Source of the DNA: Oenanthe sinensis
Lineage: Eukaryota; Streptophyta; Magnoliopsida; Apiales; Apiaceae
Length of the DNA stretch: 64,000 nt
Reading direction: 5' to 3'
Assembly: GCA_028671895.1 (NCBI GenBank)
Contig: CM053799.1
Coordinates: 44,331,455 to 44,395,454 of the forward strand
This document shows, in pieces, positions 1 to 12,200 of the stretch (its first letter is position 1; every line of letters begins with the position of its first letter). The notes beneath the pieces are model-generated. The model made no database searches, had not been told where the DNA came from, and saw nothing but the letters and a program-made list of their open reading frames with translations. The position numbers and the translations under genes were made by a program.

Positions 1-2
1 CC

Positions 3-158
3 ACCGCAAGCACTGAAATTGCACATTCATACTCAAGTAATTTTCACGAGTTTATTGAAGATGGAACAATATCTCTGCAAAATTATACAAGGCATTTCAT
101 TGTGAAGATTGAGACAGAGACAACAAGTTTATTAAATTTAATCAAATTGGAACAATAA
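3..158 (+). CDS. Unrecognised open segment at the window edge, possible 3' end of a coding region
   Basis: One frame is open from the first bases of the window to a TAA at 156-158, about 51 codons, and reads like ordinary protein (it includes SNFHEFIEDGTISLQNYTRH). The start lies outside the window. I do not recognise a family. An AT-rich stretch without coding signal follows. It could be the last exon of a host gene, part of a decayed transposon, or chance. The case rests only on an open frame and unbiased amino-acid composition. Confidence 0.25.
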   Translation, partial: TASTEIAHSYSSNFHEFIEDGTISLQNYTRHFIVKIETETTSLLNLIKLEQ

Positions 159-563
159 AGTTCTTGTGTTAAAGGGCATGATGAATAAGTTGATGAATGA
201 GAAACAAATGCTTGATATTGAACTATATAAGTATAAAAAAGAACTTTAGACTACATTGACATTAACTAGTGGTTAATTATTTCTATTATTGTGGTGTATG
301 TTTGTTTAGTTACTTTTTGCTTTGTCCTGAAACTAGGAGTTTTGTTAATGTGTTTGAGAATTAGCCTCACTTTGTTCCATAACTATACTCCCTGATGTGT
401 GATATGAATTTGGTTTCATGAATAAGAATGATTAGGGTATTTTAGTTCTATATTAAAATTTTATTTCTTTTAATTCTAGTCAGTGAAAGAAATGCAAATA
501 ATAAAATAGGAAATGAAAAATAATATATATCATATCGCAAAAAATGCTTGTGAATCACTAATA

Positions 564-1234
564 TTAAAACAAATCAAGTCTGCAGAAATCAAACATCAAA
601 ATCTTGACTCTACACCTATGACAACTAACACCAAACAAATCAACAGTGGTTCTAGGCCACTTATTTTCATTAAAATGAACTGATTTATCAATATTCCATA
701 AATCACAAATTGAAGCCACATCCTTTTCAAAATCGAAGTTGTAAGCATTCCAAAGTTTACGACTCCAATTCTTCATGATTGTGAACCATTGTTTTATTTG
801 ATGTACCCTACTAGGAATCTGTGTAAGCACAATCAGATCTTCAATTGACTCTTCAGCGTTGAAATGAGAATAAATCAAATGAAAAATATTAAAAAAAGTA
901 CGTGATATATAATGACCTTCTTGAGCCAGTTTGTCAAGAAGTTCATGAGACTCATACAAATTTGGACCAGCTTCTAAAAGATTTTTCAGTGGAGCATATG
1001 TCCATGTCTCCAATACGTCCAAGTCACAACAAAATTGTAGACACTGTATGAAATTATCGTAAAAGTGACCGTATGGAAAAAACGGAAGAGATCAGTTGCA
1101 TCTAACACTTGTAAGATAGAATTATTATCTTTATCTTCCATCCAAACAGTAAAAAAAAGGGTAAAACTTGTCCAATCCATGTAACTTAAGAGGACTGGTA
1201 CGATGAAAAAAGAAAGCTTTTGTATAGAGTTCAT
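564..1234 (-). pseudogene. Unrecognised protein-coding remnant with a frameshift
   Basis: Two overlapping minus-strand frames form one apparent coding unit. The upstream frame (start near 1234) reads to the motif DATDLFRFF. There, in a run of six T near 1088-1095, the reading continues better in the other frame (PYGHFYDNFIQCLQFCCDL), which then runs through ETWTYAPLKNLLEAGPNLYE to a stop near 564. The joined product would be about 200 residues, rich in aromatic residues and without obvious membrane segments or known motifs. I do not recognise the family. The homopolymer slip suggests a pseudogene, although a sequencing or assembly error in the T run would look the same. The next features on both sides are AT-rich DNA. 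Confidence 0.4.
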
Positions 1235-1239
1235 TTTGC

Positions 1240-1966
1240 TAGATGTTGAGATTTTAAGATTTAACTGATAGAAGAGCGAAGTAAAATATTTAGTGTATAT
1301 GAATTAGTGTGCAATGCATGAACAATTAGTATGTATAAATAGACTTGTAAATTTAAGTGAAAAGACCTAAAGTTTAAAAGTTATTTACACGTTATTCCAT
1401 TGTCAGATATTGTTAATGGTCAAAATTAAAAAAAAAATTATCTTCAAACAAAAGTTTTGTTAAATATATAGTATACACTGTGAATGTATAATATGAACCA
1501 AAGAAGTGAGCTTGAAACAAATAATTTAAATTTAAGTTGTTTGATAGAATTTTTTTAAAAATAAACAAAAAACAAAAATATTCATCATTTATAATATACA
1601 ATTGAAGTAATAAAAGTTAATATAATTATATCTTTAGAAAAGTAAGAAACACTTTTTTTACATTATATGAATCATTCACAATTTGACTTAAAACTTATCA
1701 AATTGTTTATATTAATAGATCAAGGCTATATAATAAATTGTATTTTTAAATTATATAATAATTTGTTTTGTAAATACAAATACTTCATAAATAATTTTGA
1801 AATAATTTTATTAAAGTCTTTAGGATACAAAGTTGTAGTTATAATTATTATATTTAATATTTAACAACATACATTTTAAAAGTTGTATATGAATATTAAA
1901 CATAATTAGTTCAGTTTAATAAATCATAAAAAAATATATTACACAAAAAAATAAAACAAATAAAAT
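1240..1966. other. AT-rich intergenic stretch
   Basis: No gene or recognisable element is visible. The short open frames here (1413-1601 minus, 1667-1864 plus) are low-complexity AT translations. Confidence 0.6.
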
Positions 1967-1974
1967 ATTAGAAA

Positions 1975-2817
1975 TAGGGGGTGTAAACAAACCTAGGCGC
2001 TTAGGAACAAAACTCGAACTTGACTCGCTTAACGTGGGATCGGCTCAGTTCGTTTATTTAGTGAAGTCGATCTTAAATATAAAAATATATTTGGTTTGAT
2101 AAATGAGTCGAGAGGAGGTTTATGCATGTTCAGCTGGTTGAGCTAGGTTTGGCTCGAACTCGTTTTACTCTACTTGACTCAGATAATATATGTATATTTT
2201 AATTTTTTTAATATATAATTCAAATATATTAAAATAAAACTTAAATTTAATTCATTCTTACCATTAGTATAATTTTAATTTTTATGTCATAAATAATATG
2301 GTTTTGAATTTTTAATCTTAGTTAAAGATTGAATTAATATTATATACTAGCAATTCAGGAAATGAGTTCGTATGAAATCATACATTTTATAAATTGATAT
2401 GAAAGGAAAAATTTGGAATTACACATGACATCTAGAATTTAATAATTAATAGTAAACTAACAAAATAAAAATATACTTGTAGTGCTAATTAAAGAAGTTG
2501 AATTATTTCTAACCTTTTTCAATAAAATTTAGTTGTGAGACTAAAAGTTGTGTGATTTATATTCTATAAATTTGATTTAATTGAGTAAAAACATATAAAT
2601 TGTTAGCGAACAGTTCGACTTGACTTGAATTCGGTTCGTGTTAAGCTTAATTCGATTTGTTCATGAACAAACTCATGTTCGGCTCGCTTATTATCGAGCC
2701 GATCTTAAACATCACTTTCTGTTTGATTAGAAAATTCAACTCGACTTGGTTTATTTTAAAAAAAATCAAACTTGATTCGAGCAAAACTCGACTCGACTTT
2801 GTTCATTTACAGCAGTA
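1975..2817. mobile_element. Non-autonomous hAT-like DNA transposon with 8-bp TSD
   Basis: The 843-bp element is flanked by the exact 8-bp direct repeat ATTAGAAA (1967-1974 and 2818-2825), the duplication length typical of hAT transposons. The ends form short imperfect terminal inverted repeats: the left starts TAGGGGGTGTAAACAAACC, and the right end read in reverse starts TACTGCTGTAAATGAACAAA. The subterminal parts are full of CTCGACTCG and GGCTCGAACTCG type motifs in both orientations, as in a widespread class of plant hAT MITEs. The middle is AT-rich and has no transposase frame, so the copy depended on an enzyme from elsewhere. Confidence 0.75.
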
Positions 2818-2825
2818 ATTAGAAA

Positions 2826-4315
2826 ATTGGTATGTGACTAAACTCGATAGTTGATAGAGATTTTTTCTTTTATGGCTTTGGATGATTGGAATGCACCATT
2901 TTGATTAACAATGTTCTCATTTAGCACTACTATCAATATATTATGTCAATAACGCCATCAATTTTAGGGAGCAACTCAAGTGAGATATAAAACCATCAGA
3001 TGCATAAAAAAATGCAGTATCCTGTACACAAGAGAAATTCTATTGATTAACAACTCCACATTATATCCTATGTATAATTGGAATAAAAAAGATAATATTG
3101 TTTGGTCGTCAGGGGAAGAGACGAAAATTCCTAAATATTATTAATTAATTAATTATTTGATTCAGGATCGATTCCCGCGAGTACACAAATTAACTTAATA
3201 ATATTTTTTGATTTATTTGTTAATAAAATGATTAAGGTTTGATTAACAATCAATATCAATAATTAACTTCATATTATTTTAGAAGAAAATATATTAAAAT
3301 TGAATAAATATAAAGTTTCAAAAATTTAAAATTTTTAATTATAAAATCATTATTAAAAAGAAAAATCATGCATCGCATGAGGTATAAACTAGTAATAATT
3401 AATTTATATAAAATAAATTTAAAGAACAATACACTAAGCATATGTTAATAGGGCTATTATCAATATAAAAGTAAGTAGAAAGTTTATACCATTTTTTGAT
3501 ACCGATTGATGTGCTGCAATTATAGAATTTATGGGACATCTTATTCATTGTTTATCTTACTTTAATTTTATTTATGTTGTATATGAAAAATAAATTGGTA
3601 AACTACATGTATCATATATAAAATCTACAAGAGATGTTAATATTATAATTACCTAATCTGAGAACTCTAGCTAGTAAATTATTAAATGTTTGAACAAAAT
3701 TTTCAACTTTGAATTATATAATTAGATTATAACAAGTGTTGATTGCCATCCCTTTGTGATTTAAATGTTGGGGGAGAACTAAAATTGATACAAAAATTAG
3801 TTTCTCAAATATAATATGATTTAAATAAATTTACTTATTAGACGAATATGTATGATATATATAAGAGAAAATATATGTTTATTATTTTTGAAATTATTTA
3901 TTTTTTTGTTTTCATTTGCATGTATTTAATTTTTTTTGACAAACACTTTTTTAATAAACACTATGTTTAACAAATTTATGTTTTACGTTAATAAAAATGA
4001 ATTTTGAGTTTTTTAGTAAATATATAAATATTTCCTAGCAAATAGTCATTGTAAAAAGAGATGTTATTAAATAAAAAAAGGATGTATACAATCTTGATAG
4101 TGATATTATTCTCATTGAAAAGAAACTAATATAACATTATATCTCAAAAAAATAAACGATCTCTCTCTTAATAATTTAGAAAATATATATAATATACATA
4201 CAATTTGAAAGATTGGGACGATAATGTGTGTGTATGTGAGTAAGTGAGAGAAAATCGGTATTATCACACAATCATTTAAAAGAAAATAATTCTATCTAAT
4301 CTGATATCTAAAAGG
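2826..4315. other. AT-rich intergenic stretch
   Basis: About 1.5 kb of AT-rich DNA with scattered TTAATTAATT runs and no coding frame or clear repeat boundary. It may contain very old transposon debris. Confidence 0.5.
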
Positions 4316-5867
4316 GAAGGGTTTCGAGGCACAAACGCAGCGAAAAAATGTGAAAAATAAATACAAAACATAATATAAATCGAAACCTTCCGTTGGATCC
4401 ATGTGAAAATGAAAGATTTAATTCGGAGATAAAGAACAAATACCTTAAAAAGTTTTAACAGTTCATTAATGGAAAATTAATGGAGGTCCAAACCTTGTTT
4501 AATCACCACGTATCTCGTTCTCGCGATCCACGCTCTACGGTATCCACATGAACACTTTTCATGAAGGATTGATGTGTACTAGCACTTGAAAACTGTTTCT
4601 CTCTCTATCTTCCTTTTTTCTCAAAATGACTAGGTTTTAGTAAAAATATGTATCACCTATTAAATCAGCCCATAAAGAGATTATATAGAGAGAGGAATAA
4701 GTTTTCTAATTATAATCTAATTATAATTAATACTAATCCAAAATTTCAAATTATTTAATTAAGTCTAACTTAATTAATTAATTACTAAATTTTGAATTAG
4801 TTTAAATAATTCATTTATTCTATTTATATAATTAATTAAGTCATACTTAATTAATATCATAAATAAAATAAATTAGTTATTTAATTTAAATTCACAATTT
4901 AAATTATTTCTCCTTCAAACGTTCTTTGTGTGTGACCCCATAGGTTACTATTACGTTGACAATAATTTTAATATCTAATTAAAATAGTAAACAATGAGAG
5001 ACATCTACTAATATATCATTGCTACCCAAGTAATAATAATAAAATCAGTGATTTGATTAAGCCTTTCGTGAATAATGTTCCATGTAATATAATACCTTTA
5101 ATCTTGATATTATAGATTAAATTTAAGGCATGTCTCGTGTCATCCTCTTCATAATTTAATCTTTATTTTCTTGATCGATGAGTAGACTATTAAAATCAAA
5201 TCAACATTTGAGCACGGCCGTGTATTTCATAGTCTCACTTAAACAAGAGGCCAATAATATCACTCCTAAAATTAGGAGGATTAAATCACATCTAGATCAT
5301 TCATATTTCTCATGCGATTCATAATATACTCAATGTCCACTTTTATCATCACTCGGTCAAAGGTAACTTTTAATTTAATCAAAGTATATTAATTCTCGTA
5401 TATAAATATAATGATTTCAGGTCTAAGGATCATTACATCATTATCACAGTGAGAATTACTTATGACACTTATTAAGATGTAGAATCTCATGACGGGTCAT
5501 TCCAGTACCATGCATTGAGACATGCACTTATGTTCTTGACTTTTATTATCACCATACCTATGATCAATGGGATGTGGTCATATGTCAATAAACATACTAG
5601 TATTTGTGCATTATTATTGTCCTTAAATAATAATACCCGACTATGAAATTTTAGGAATAAGATAATATTCATATAATCTCATTTTTAAGTCACATACTTA
5701 AAGATATATAATACGTATCAAAATTCCAAGGACATTTATTATGCTTTCAATTTATTACGCAGTAAATAAAGACACAATCAATATATATTCAATAATCAAT
5801 AGAACAGAATCCATAATTGTTTTCAATAAAACCTAATAGTATCGTCTCTAGGGCACAATTACACACA
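4316..5867 (-). repeat. 3' LTR of the truncated Copia element
   Basis: The LTR starts (minus strand) at 5867 with TGTGTGTAATTGTGCCC directly after the polypurine tract, and fades near 4316 in a sequence matching the end of the related LTR at 58600-58663 (the CGCAGCG block near 4336-4342). Length is about 1.55 kb, equal to the solo LTR at 57113-58663. The low-coordinate edge is set only by similarity, within about 5 bp. Confidence 0.7.
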
Positions 5868-5880
5868 ATCTCTCACTTGC
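5868..5880 (-). other. Polypurine tract of the truncated Copia element
   Basis: The minus strand reads GCAAGTGAGAGAT directly before the LTR start, a typical Copia polypurine primer for plus-strand synthesis. It follows the end of the RNase H frame by a few bases. Confidence 0.6.
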
Positions 5881-5881
5881 A

Positions 5882-6091
5882 CTAGAGCCAATTACCCAAG
5901 TATTCAATACTCATGGAACTAGTGTGACTTTCATATTTCTGTTGTGACAAAGCCTTAGTCAGTGGGTCTGCAATATTATTATTAGTAGGAACTTTACATA
6001 TTTGTATATCTCCTTGATTATTAATCTCATTAATTAGGTGATATCTCCTAAGTACATGCCCAAAAAGCCTCATTGGCTGCTTCGCAAGCAT
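5882..6091 (-). pseudogene. Copia RNase H C-terminal end
   Basis: The 69-codon frame carries the Copia C-terminal signature: RRYHLINEINNQGDI, then the IADPLTKALSQQK block, ending in SIEYLGNWL. This is the tail of the RNase H domain of the Copia polyprotein. Upstream of it the expected 50-60 residues between the EAAxEA motif and the RYHL motif are missing, so the domain has an internal deletion. It is a fragment, not an expressed gene. Confidence 0.8.
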
Positions 6092-6222
6092 TAATATTCT
6101 CAGGCTCTATTGTAAAATCAACAGTTGTCCCTGATTAATGCTTGCGAAGCAGCCAAGGAGGCTGTTTAGGCATGTACTTAGGAGATATCACCTAATTAAT
6201 GAGATTAATGATTAAGGAGATA
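6006..6222. repeat. Inverted duplication inside the Copia RNase H region
   Basis: Arms of about 89 bp (6006-6095 and 6134-6222) are reverse complements with roughly five mismatches, separated by a 38-bp spacer. Both arms contain the RNase H segment around the EAAxEA motif. The minus-strand gene continues on both sides, so the right arm looks like a local reversed copy. Transcription through it would give a strong hairpin RNA. Confidence 0.8.
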
Positions 6223-7482
6223 AAACACAAAGCCAGACAAAAATACTAAATCATCATTATTTAACTAGAAACCAGCATCACTGAAACCTCTTACAACTAG
6301 CTTCACATCTCCTCCATATAACAAGGATGAATATTTAGTTATCTTTAAGTACTTAAGAATATTCTTGACTCTCATCCAGTGACCATCACATGGATTCGAT
6401 TGGTACCTACTTGTCATACTTAAGGCTTACAAGACATCATACTGAGTACATATCATCTCATACAGTATAGAACCAATTGCCGAAACATATGGAACTTTAC
6501 TCATACAATCCTTATCATCCAATGATTTAGGACAATTTTATTTTGAGATCACTATCCCATGAGACATTGAGACATATGCATTTTAGCCTCTTTGCATCCC
6601 AAATTGGTGTAATACATTGTCAATGTATGTACTTTGACTTAAGTCAAATGATCATTTTGATCTATCACTATAAATCCAGATCCCTAAAACATAGGTCATT
6701 TTGCCTAAGTCTTTCATCGAGAAACTATTTCTCAACCAATTCTTCACAGTCTATATAGAAGAAATGTCATTCCCTATTAGTAATATATCATCAACATATA
6801 ATACTAGGAATGCCACATGGCTCCCACTAAACTATTTGCAAACACAAGTTTCATCTTCAATCGAAATAAAGCTAAACTCTTTTTGACTGTTTCATCAAAA
6901 TGAAATGTTCCATCTCCTTGAGGCTTGCTTTAAACCATTAATGGATCGATGCAACTTACAAACCTTTCCAGTATTCTTTGGATCAAAAAAACCCTCAGGT
7001 TGTGTCACGTACACATCCACATCTTCTTCAAGGCTCACATTTAAGAAAATGGTTTTGATATCCATTTACCAGATTTCATAGTCCTAGTAAGTAGATATAG
7101 CAAGAAAAATCCTGATGGACTTGACCATAGCCACTGGTAAAAAAGTCTCATCATAGTCAATACCATGAATTTGCTTGAAACCTTTTGCCACCAATCGTAC
7201 CATATAGGTCTGTACGTTACCATTCATGTTGGTCTTCTTCTTGAAAATCCACTTGCACCCTATAGGTTTTGCCCCTTCAAGTGGATCAACCAAAGTCAAT
7301 ACTTGGTTAGTGTACATGGATTCCACCTTAGACTTTATGGCTTCTAGCCATCTCTTAGAATCTATAATGTTCATAGCATCTTGGTAGGTGATAGGCTTAT
7401 CTTCGTCGACAAGCATCACATCACCATCTCGAATCAAGAGAAATCCATAATATCTCTCGATCTCATGGCAAATCCTATGCAC
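6223..7482 (-). pseudogene. Copia reverse transcriptase / RNase H fragments
   Basis: The best frame (7482-7084, 132 codons) holds the RT N-terminal signature: WLEAIKSKVESMYTNQVLTL, then PIGCKWIFK, then VRLVAKGF and GIDYDETF. Downstream, in broken frames near 6270-6350, the minus strand reads KYLKITKYSSLLYGGD and VVRGFSDAGF, matching the RT-RNase H connection of Copia elements. Several frameshifts and stops lie between. The region is an inactive relic of an element whose integrase part has been lost beyond 7485. Confidence 0.75.
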
Positions 7483-7485
7483 AAA

Positions 7486-7872
7486 TAACCTGGCAGACCA
7501 GATTTTATCCGAATTTTAAAAAGTCCAGATTTTTTAGAACCGGGCCGGGCCGGAATGCCATACAAATATTATATTTTTTTGAATTTCTAATAAAAAATTT
7601 GGGCTTTTTCGGGCTTTTCAGAAAACACAAATTTTATTATTTCTTAAACTGAGTTTTATCCTGATTCAGACTTTATGGTTCGGGCTTAAATCCAAATTTC
7701 AGGTCTAGCCGAATTTTGATAAAAATATTACTTCCATTCAAGGCCCTCGAACCTACCCGAACCGAACAGGGCTTTTTTGAGGCTGGATTTTTCAAAAAAA
7801 TTTCTGGATCGGATCAGATTTCAGGTTTTGGATTTTTTGAAAATTTCTAGCTTGAGCATGTTGCTTTAACTT
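7486..7872. repeat. Repeat-like spacer with GGGCCGGGCC and GGGCTTTT motifs
   Basis: Between the truncated Copia and the 14-kb Copia lies about 390 bp with a GC-rich island (ACCGGGCCGGGCCGG near 7541-7555) and repeated GGGCTTTTT/CGGGCTT and ACCCGAACC motifs in AT-rich DNA. This style is common in degenerate plant hAT-type MITEs, but no terminal repeat or TSD could be found. No coding frame. Confidence 0.35.
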
Positions 7873-9154
7873 TGTTAAGAATTAGAGTTAACAGAAGTTT
7901 ACAGAGGGGAAAGAGTGAATGTATAACTTCATATTCGTCTTGGACTATTTAAATTTGATGAACTGTTTATTGAGTAAGTAGCTTTAGTAATATAAGTATT
8001 TACCAAAACATAAAGCAGAAAATAAAGTAAACATAAAAATTAACTTTCAATCTAATTTGTATTAGAATTGAACTTTGCTACAATATGAAATTCAAAGAGA
8101 ATTTCAATTTCTTGTTCTTGAAAGATACAAGGTATGAATACACTTGATAATATTCAAAGATACTAACTAATAAGACAGTGCAAAGGCTATATAGACAACA
8201 TATCTTGTGGCATATGCTCTCACTAGTCAGTTAAGCAAAAACTAGAAATAGACAAGAAATACTTTACATTTGACTACTATATATTTCTAGCTAATACCTT
8301 CTGTTGACAGTCTGTAACATTCTGCCTTATCTCTTCTGTCATTGTTTTGTTTATCTTCCAAGCTTCATTGTAGACTTGTCTCTATATTCACAGGTTTGAC
8401 TGATCTTGTAATGACAGAGCTGCACATTATTTGTCTTAATCTTCTTCAATTTTCCTTGAAACTAGCTCTTTAAAACATTCGAGTACTCTGTTGATTTTAC
8501 TTCGATAAGTCATGGTGATTGAATTCTCGAATAGGTACATGCTGTGACTTCTCGATTAGTCCTTGAATGGATTACTTCTCGAATGTCTAGACTTCTCGAT
8601 TATATACTTCATTTAATGACTTCTCGATTAAACTAGACTTCTCGAATGGATGCTTGACACTAAGACTTCTTGATTGGTTCAGCCCTATCACTTCTCGAAT
8701 GCTCATTTGACTAACTTCTCAAATTATTTTTCTGGACTTCTTGAATGTGTAACATCTTCATACTACTCGATTGGCTTCAATTCATTGTCTTCTTGAATGA
8801 GCACTTCTCGATCGAGTACTGAGTCAATGAGTGTATTGAGACTTCTCGACCAATTGTATATTTCTGACTTCTTAGTTGTAGTGACTTCTCGAATGAACTG
8901 TGTGCTTTTGAAGAATTCTCAAACTTCATTCATTATTCTTGAGGTAGTCTTCTTTGTCTAGTTGCATGATTCAACTTGAATCTTCTAACAGGCTTTATTC
9001 TTTGACTTTAAATTATAACTTGGAATTATAATTTGATCATTCTTCTAACTTTAATAATACATTGAATTATCTAAGTCACTAACTTAATACAGAAGTACAA
9101 ATATGTAGCAGAAAGACAAATAATTACATAGAGTAGGCTTGATTTGGTCCAACA
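7873..9154 (-). repeat. 3' LTR of the 14-kb Copia
   Basis: It starts on the minus strand with TGTTGGACCAAATC at 9154 and ends TTAACA at 7873, 1,282 bp. It matches the 5' LTR along its whole length with scattered substitutions. A TATA box (minus) lies at 8188-8193. Upstream of it (8476-8940) are many TTCTCGA-type repeats. Confidence 0.9.
8476..8940 (-). promoter_or_regulatory. TTCTCGA repeat cluster in the U3 of the 3' LTR
   Basis: Within about 460 bp the plus strand repeats ACTTCTCGAT or ACTTCTCGAA at irregular spacing. At least five copies are the dyad TTCTCGAA (8524-8531, 8576-8583, 8639-8646, 8692-8699, 8886-8893) and two are TTCTTGAA. TTCnnGAA is the basic heat-shock-factor binding dyad. 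The position, 290-750 bp upstream of the LTR TATA box, fits an enhancer. The regulatory role is inferred. Confidence 0.5.
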
Positions 9155-9170
9155 ATCTCCCCCAATTTGG
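9155..9170 (-). other. Polypurine tract of the 14-kb Copia
   Basis: The minus strand reads AATTGGGGGAGAT immediately before the 3' LTR start TGTTGG, as expected for the plus-strand primer. Confidence 0.8.
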
Positions 9171-9221
9171 GAAAAGACAAATTTCACAAATTAATACAAG
9201 ATATCAATTCTACCTATTTTG

Positions 9222-12200
9222 TTATTGCTGATTATTGCATTGATCATATCTCTCTTTCTGTTCTTTCTCTCTCCTTGAGTTGATCTCTTCAATAGCATGG
9301 AAGATTTGTTGTTTGGCCATGACTTCTGCACTTAGAATTGCACCATCTAACATGTCAGTAGCAATTTTGAGAGAATGCACACGGTAATCAAGGATAAAAT
9401 TGAATATGATTTTAGTTGTCACTCCATTTCTCAACTTGAACTCAACTTTATCAGGATCCTTGAATACTCTGCACATTCCCTTTCTTCTCAGTTCTTTAAA
9501 CAATCTCTCTACTTCTTCATCTTCCTTCTTCCTCTTTTCAATCATCTCCTTCAAGTACCTGACTTCATCAATTTTCTTTTGGTACTTCCTAGCCAAGTAC
9601 TCAACCATTTCTATCATTTTCAATTTATTTATCATGCACCTCTTATCAAAAAGACTGATTACTCTTTTAATGTTATGGGTGGTTGAATTTGAGTTGTCAT
9701 GATGAAAAGCTCTTTCTTCCCCATCAACAGTAGTCATAAATATCCTCTTATCCCGAATTTTAACCTTGCTAATTTTATCTGCCTTCCATTGCTGAATCTT
9801 TACTTTATCAACTTCAACAATTTCTTATATGGGTTTAACTTGTAGACCTTTGTCAGGAACAATGAGTTGTTTTATCCATTTAGGACATCTAACTAGTAAT
9901 GAGCTAATAGATTTCTTGAATCTTGTTGTTGCAGCAGAATTGACCTTGTTCTGTTGACATGGCTTCAGTTTCTTGATTTGGTTCTTTTTCACTTCTTTCC
10001 TTATCACTCCATAGGCAGCCACCTTAATTAGAAATGTTTTTTGCTCTTTGGATTTAGGGATCATAACAGTTTCAGAAACTGTTGGGACCATACTATCACC
10101 CTGAATTTTAGTAGGTGTACTAGAATGAACACCAACAGCTTGCTGCTTGGATGGTTTATTCCTTTCATATTTCTTTTGTTTTGCAGAATCCTCTTTTTTT
10201 TCTTATCCACATTGTCTCTTTTCTTGTCATCTTTCTTTCCTCCCTTATCACTCCTGGACTTAGGCTTCTTATCATTCTTATCCTGATCCTTGTCTTCATC
10301 ATCTCTTTTCTGTTTCTTTAACTATTCATTTACAAAGTCAGAAATCTGATCATTTATAAAATTCTTCATCTTTTATAGGATCATCTTATCCTTTTCTTGC
10401 CTAACTTTTTTCTTCTCAATTAGCTCAATAAGATTCATGATTTGACTTCTGTTTCCTGAATTTAGGTGTTGAGGAATTTTGGAGTGAGCAAGTTTATTTC
10501 CCCTTGACATGTACATCATACCATCTGGGTTGCAGTATGTCTCAGGAAGAGCATTGGGTAGAAGAGGACCCAATATTTGATTTTTCAATTCCCCATCCTC
10601 CTCAGTGACTAACTCAACTGCTTTGCGTAGGCACTCCAGTTCAGTAAATGACATATTCTGAAATAACACAACAGATACCTTGAAATAGCCAGACTCCATA
10701 TGCACTATTGGTTCTTTAAACATTTTTCCATCTTTTTCAAACTTAACTCCCATTACTGTAACAATAGCATTGTCAAGCATTTTCTTGTAGCTCCAATGAT
10801 TGCCTTTGACTTGCTTTTTGATGTGTTTTACAAGGTCCAAGAAGTCCTTATCAGCATTTGGCTTTTGAATTTCTCCTCTCAGCTTTCTCATGACTGCTTG
10901 TTGCCTCTCAACCTCCATTTCTTCCCTTCTTTGTTTCTCCCCTAAGGGTTGATATCTTGTGTTTAAAGGAATGTAGAGTGACTGGGATGGATTTGAGTTG
11001 ACACTTGAACTGAAAGCGCTTGATTGACATGTCCCAAGTTTGAGAGACGAGTTTGCAGAGATGTCAGTTGAGCAGAAATTTATGCAAGTGTGGTGCCTTG
11101 AGTGGCGGTAGATGTGTCAAACTCCTTTTGTAGAGTGCTTACACTGGACACAACTGTAGAAAAAGTAGAGGAGCGAGATTCAACTTTGACATTCAGATCA
11201 ACAATTGTTTTGGCCTTAGCAGCTTCATCCTTAGCCTTGGATTGATAATAAATATCCACTTAAAGTGGTGACAAAGCATGAAGAGGCACATCTTCAGGCA
11301 ACCTATTTCAATTTCTATTTGTTTAGATCACTTCAACCATATTATTAATTATCCTTTGATTGTCAAAGATGTATGCATTTCTTTGAATCATTTCTTTGTA
11401 GGCTTTCTCAATTGTATCCATCTTGGAGTAGAGAGTGGACAATTTCCCTGATTCACTTCTAGAGGGCACATTTGCATAGAAGCCTCCTGGTCTCAATTTA
11501 TCCTCAATTGCATTCAAGGTCCTTTCCAATTTTGTTCTGTGATCATTAATTTCAGATTGCATACCTCTAGCAAGGTAGCGGTTTGATTGAAGTTGAACTT
11601 TGGTAGCTTCATGTATGGCATCATATATGGCCCTTGGAGTGAAGGTTTTCTCACAAGATCCAAGAGAGGTTAAGTATTTCTGCCTCATCCACTGTAGCAT
11701 TTCCTCCATGCTCACAGTGGTTTTGTTGTCCAACCAAGCATCTACATTGGCCTATTCATCTTCAGCCATATTAGCATTTTTATCCTTTATTTCTTCTTGG
11801 TCCTTAGCATACTCCAACATTATTGCAACATAATCTTTGTTGGGTAGGTGAGAGGTGAGAAGTTGTTAAACAATATAGTAAAAACCATCCAATTGATCTC
11901 CATACAATTCTTTGAGTTGTTCATCTGAAAGTAACCCACCATGAGATGATGGTCCTGATTCCCTGTCATGTTGCACAGGTTTCAGCCATTGTGACATAAA
12001 GTTAGAGCTAGGGCCACTTGTTACAGTGGTCCCCTCAGCATCAAATTCATCATCCAATTGTTCAGATGAATCCTTAGATACTGGATGGATAGGTGATTTT
12101 TCCTGAGGAGACAGTCTTTGAATGATTGAGGAGTGTCCAGGGAATGCCATTTACATGGTGTGGAGGTCCCCTAGAGTACCCAATATCTGTGAAGACATTT

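Larger units (their letters stand above)
4316..7485 (-). mobile_element. 5'-truncated Copia retrotransposon (3' LTR, RNase H and RT parts)
   Basis: Reading on the minus strand, an RT start (7482) leads through RT/RNase H remnants to a polypurine tract and a 3' LTR. Integrase, protease, gag and the 5' LTR are missing; the element stops abruptly near 7485, where unrelated sequence begins. Its LTR resembles the solo LTR at 57113-58663: both share a GTGCCCTAGAG start region, long matching U3 blocks and a GGGTCACACAC block. The copy is old, with many stops, a deletion inside RNase H and an inverted duplication near 6006-6222. Confidence 0.8.

Noticed and set aside
8476..8940. Short regular-looking repeats considered as a CRISPR-like array
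   Set aside because: Repeats are under 12 bp, spacing is irregular, the context is a plant LTR, and the same cluster exists in the partner LTR.
9375..9702. Two overlapping plus-strand frames of about 100 codons
   Set aside because: Shadows of the Lys/Glu-rich accessory frame on the minus strand.
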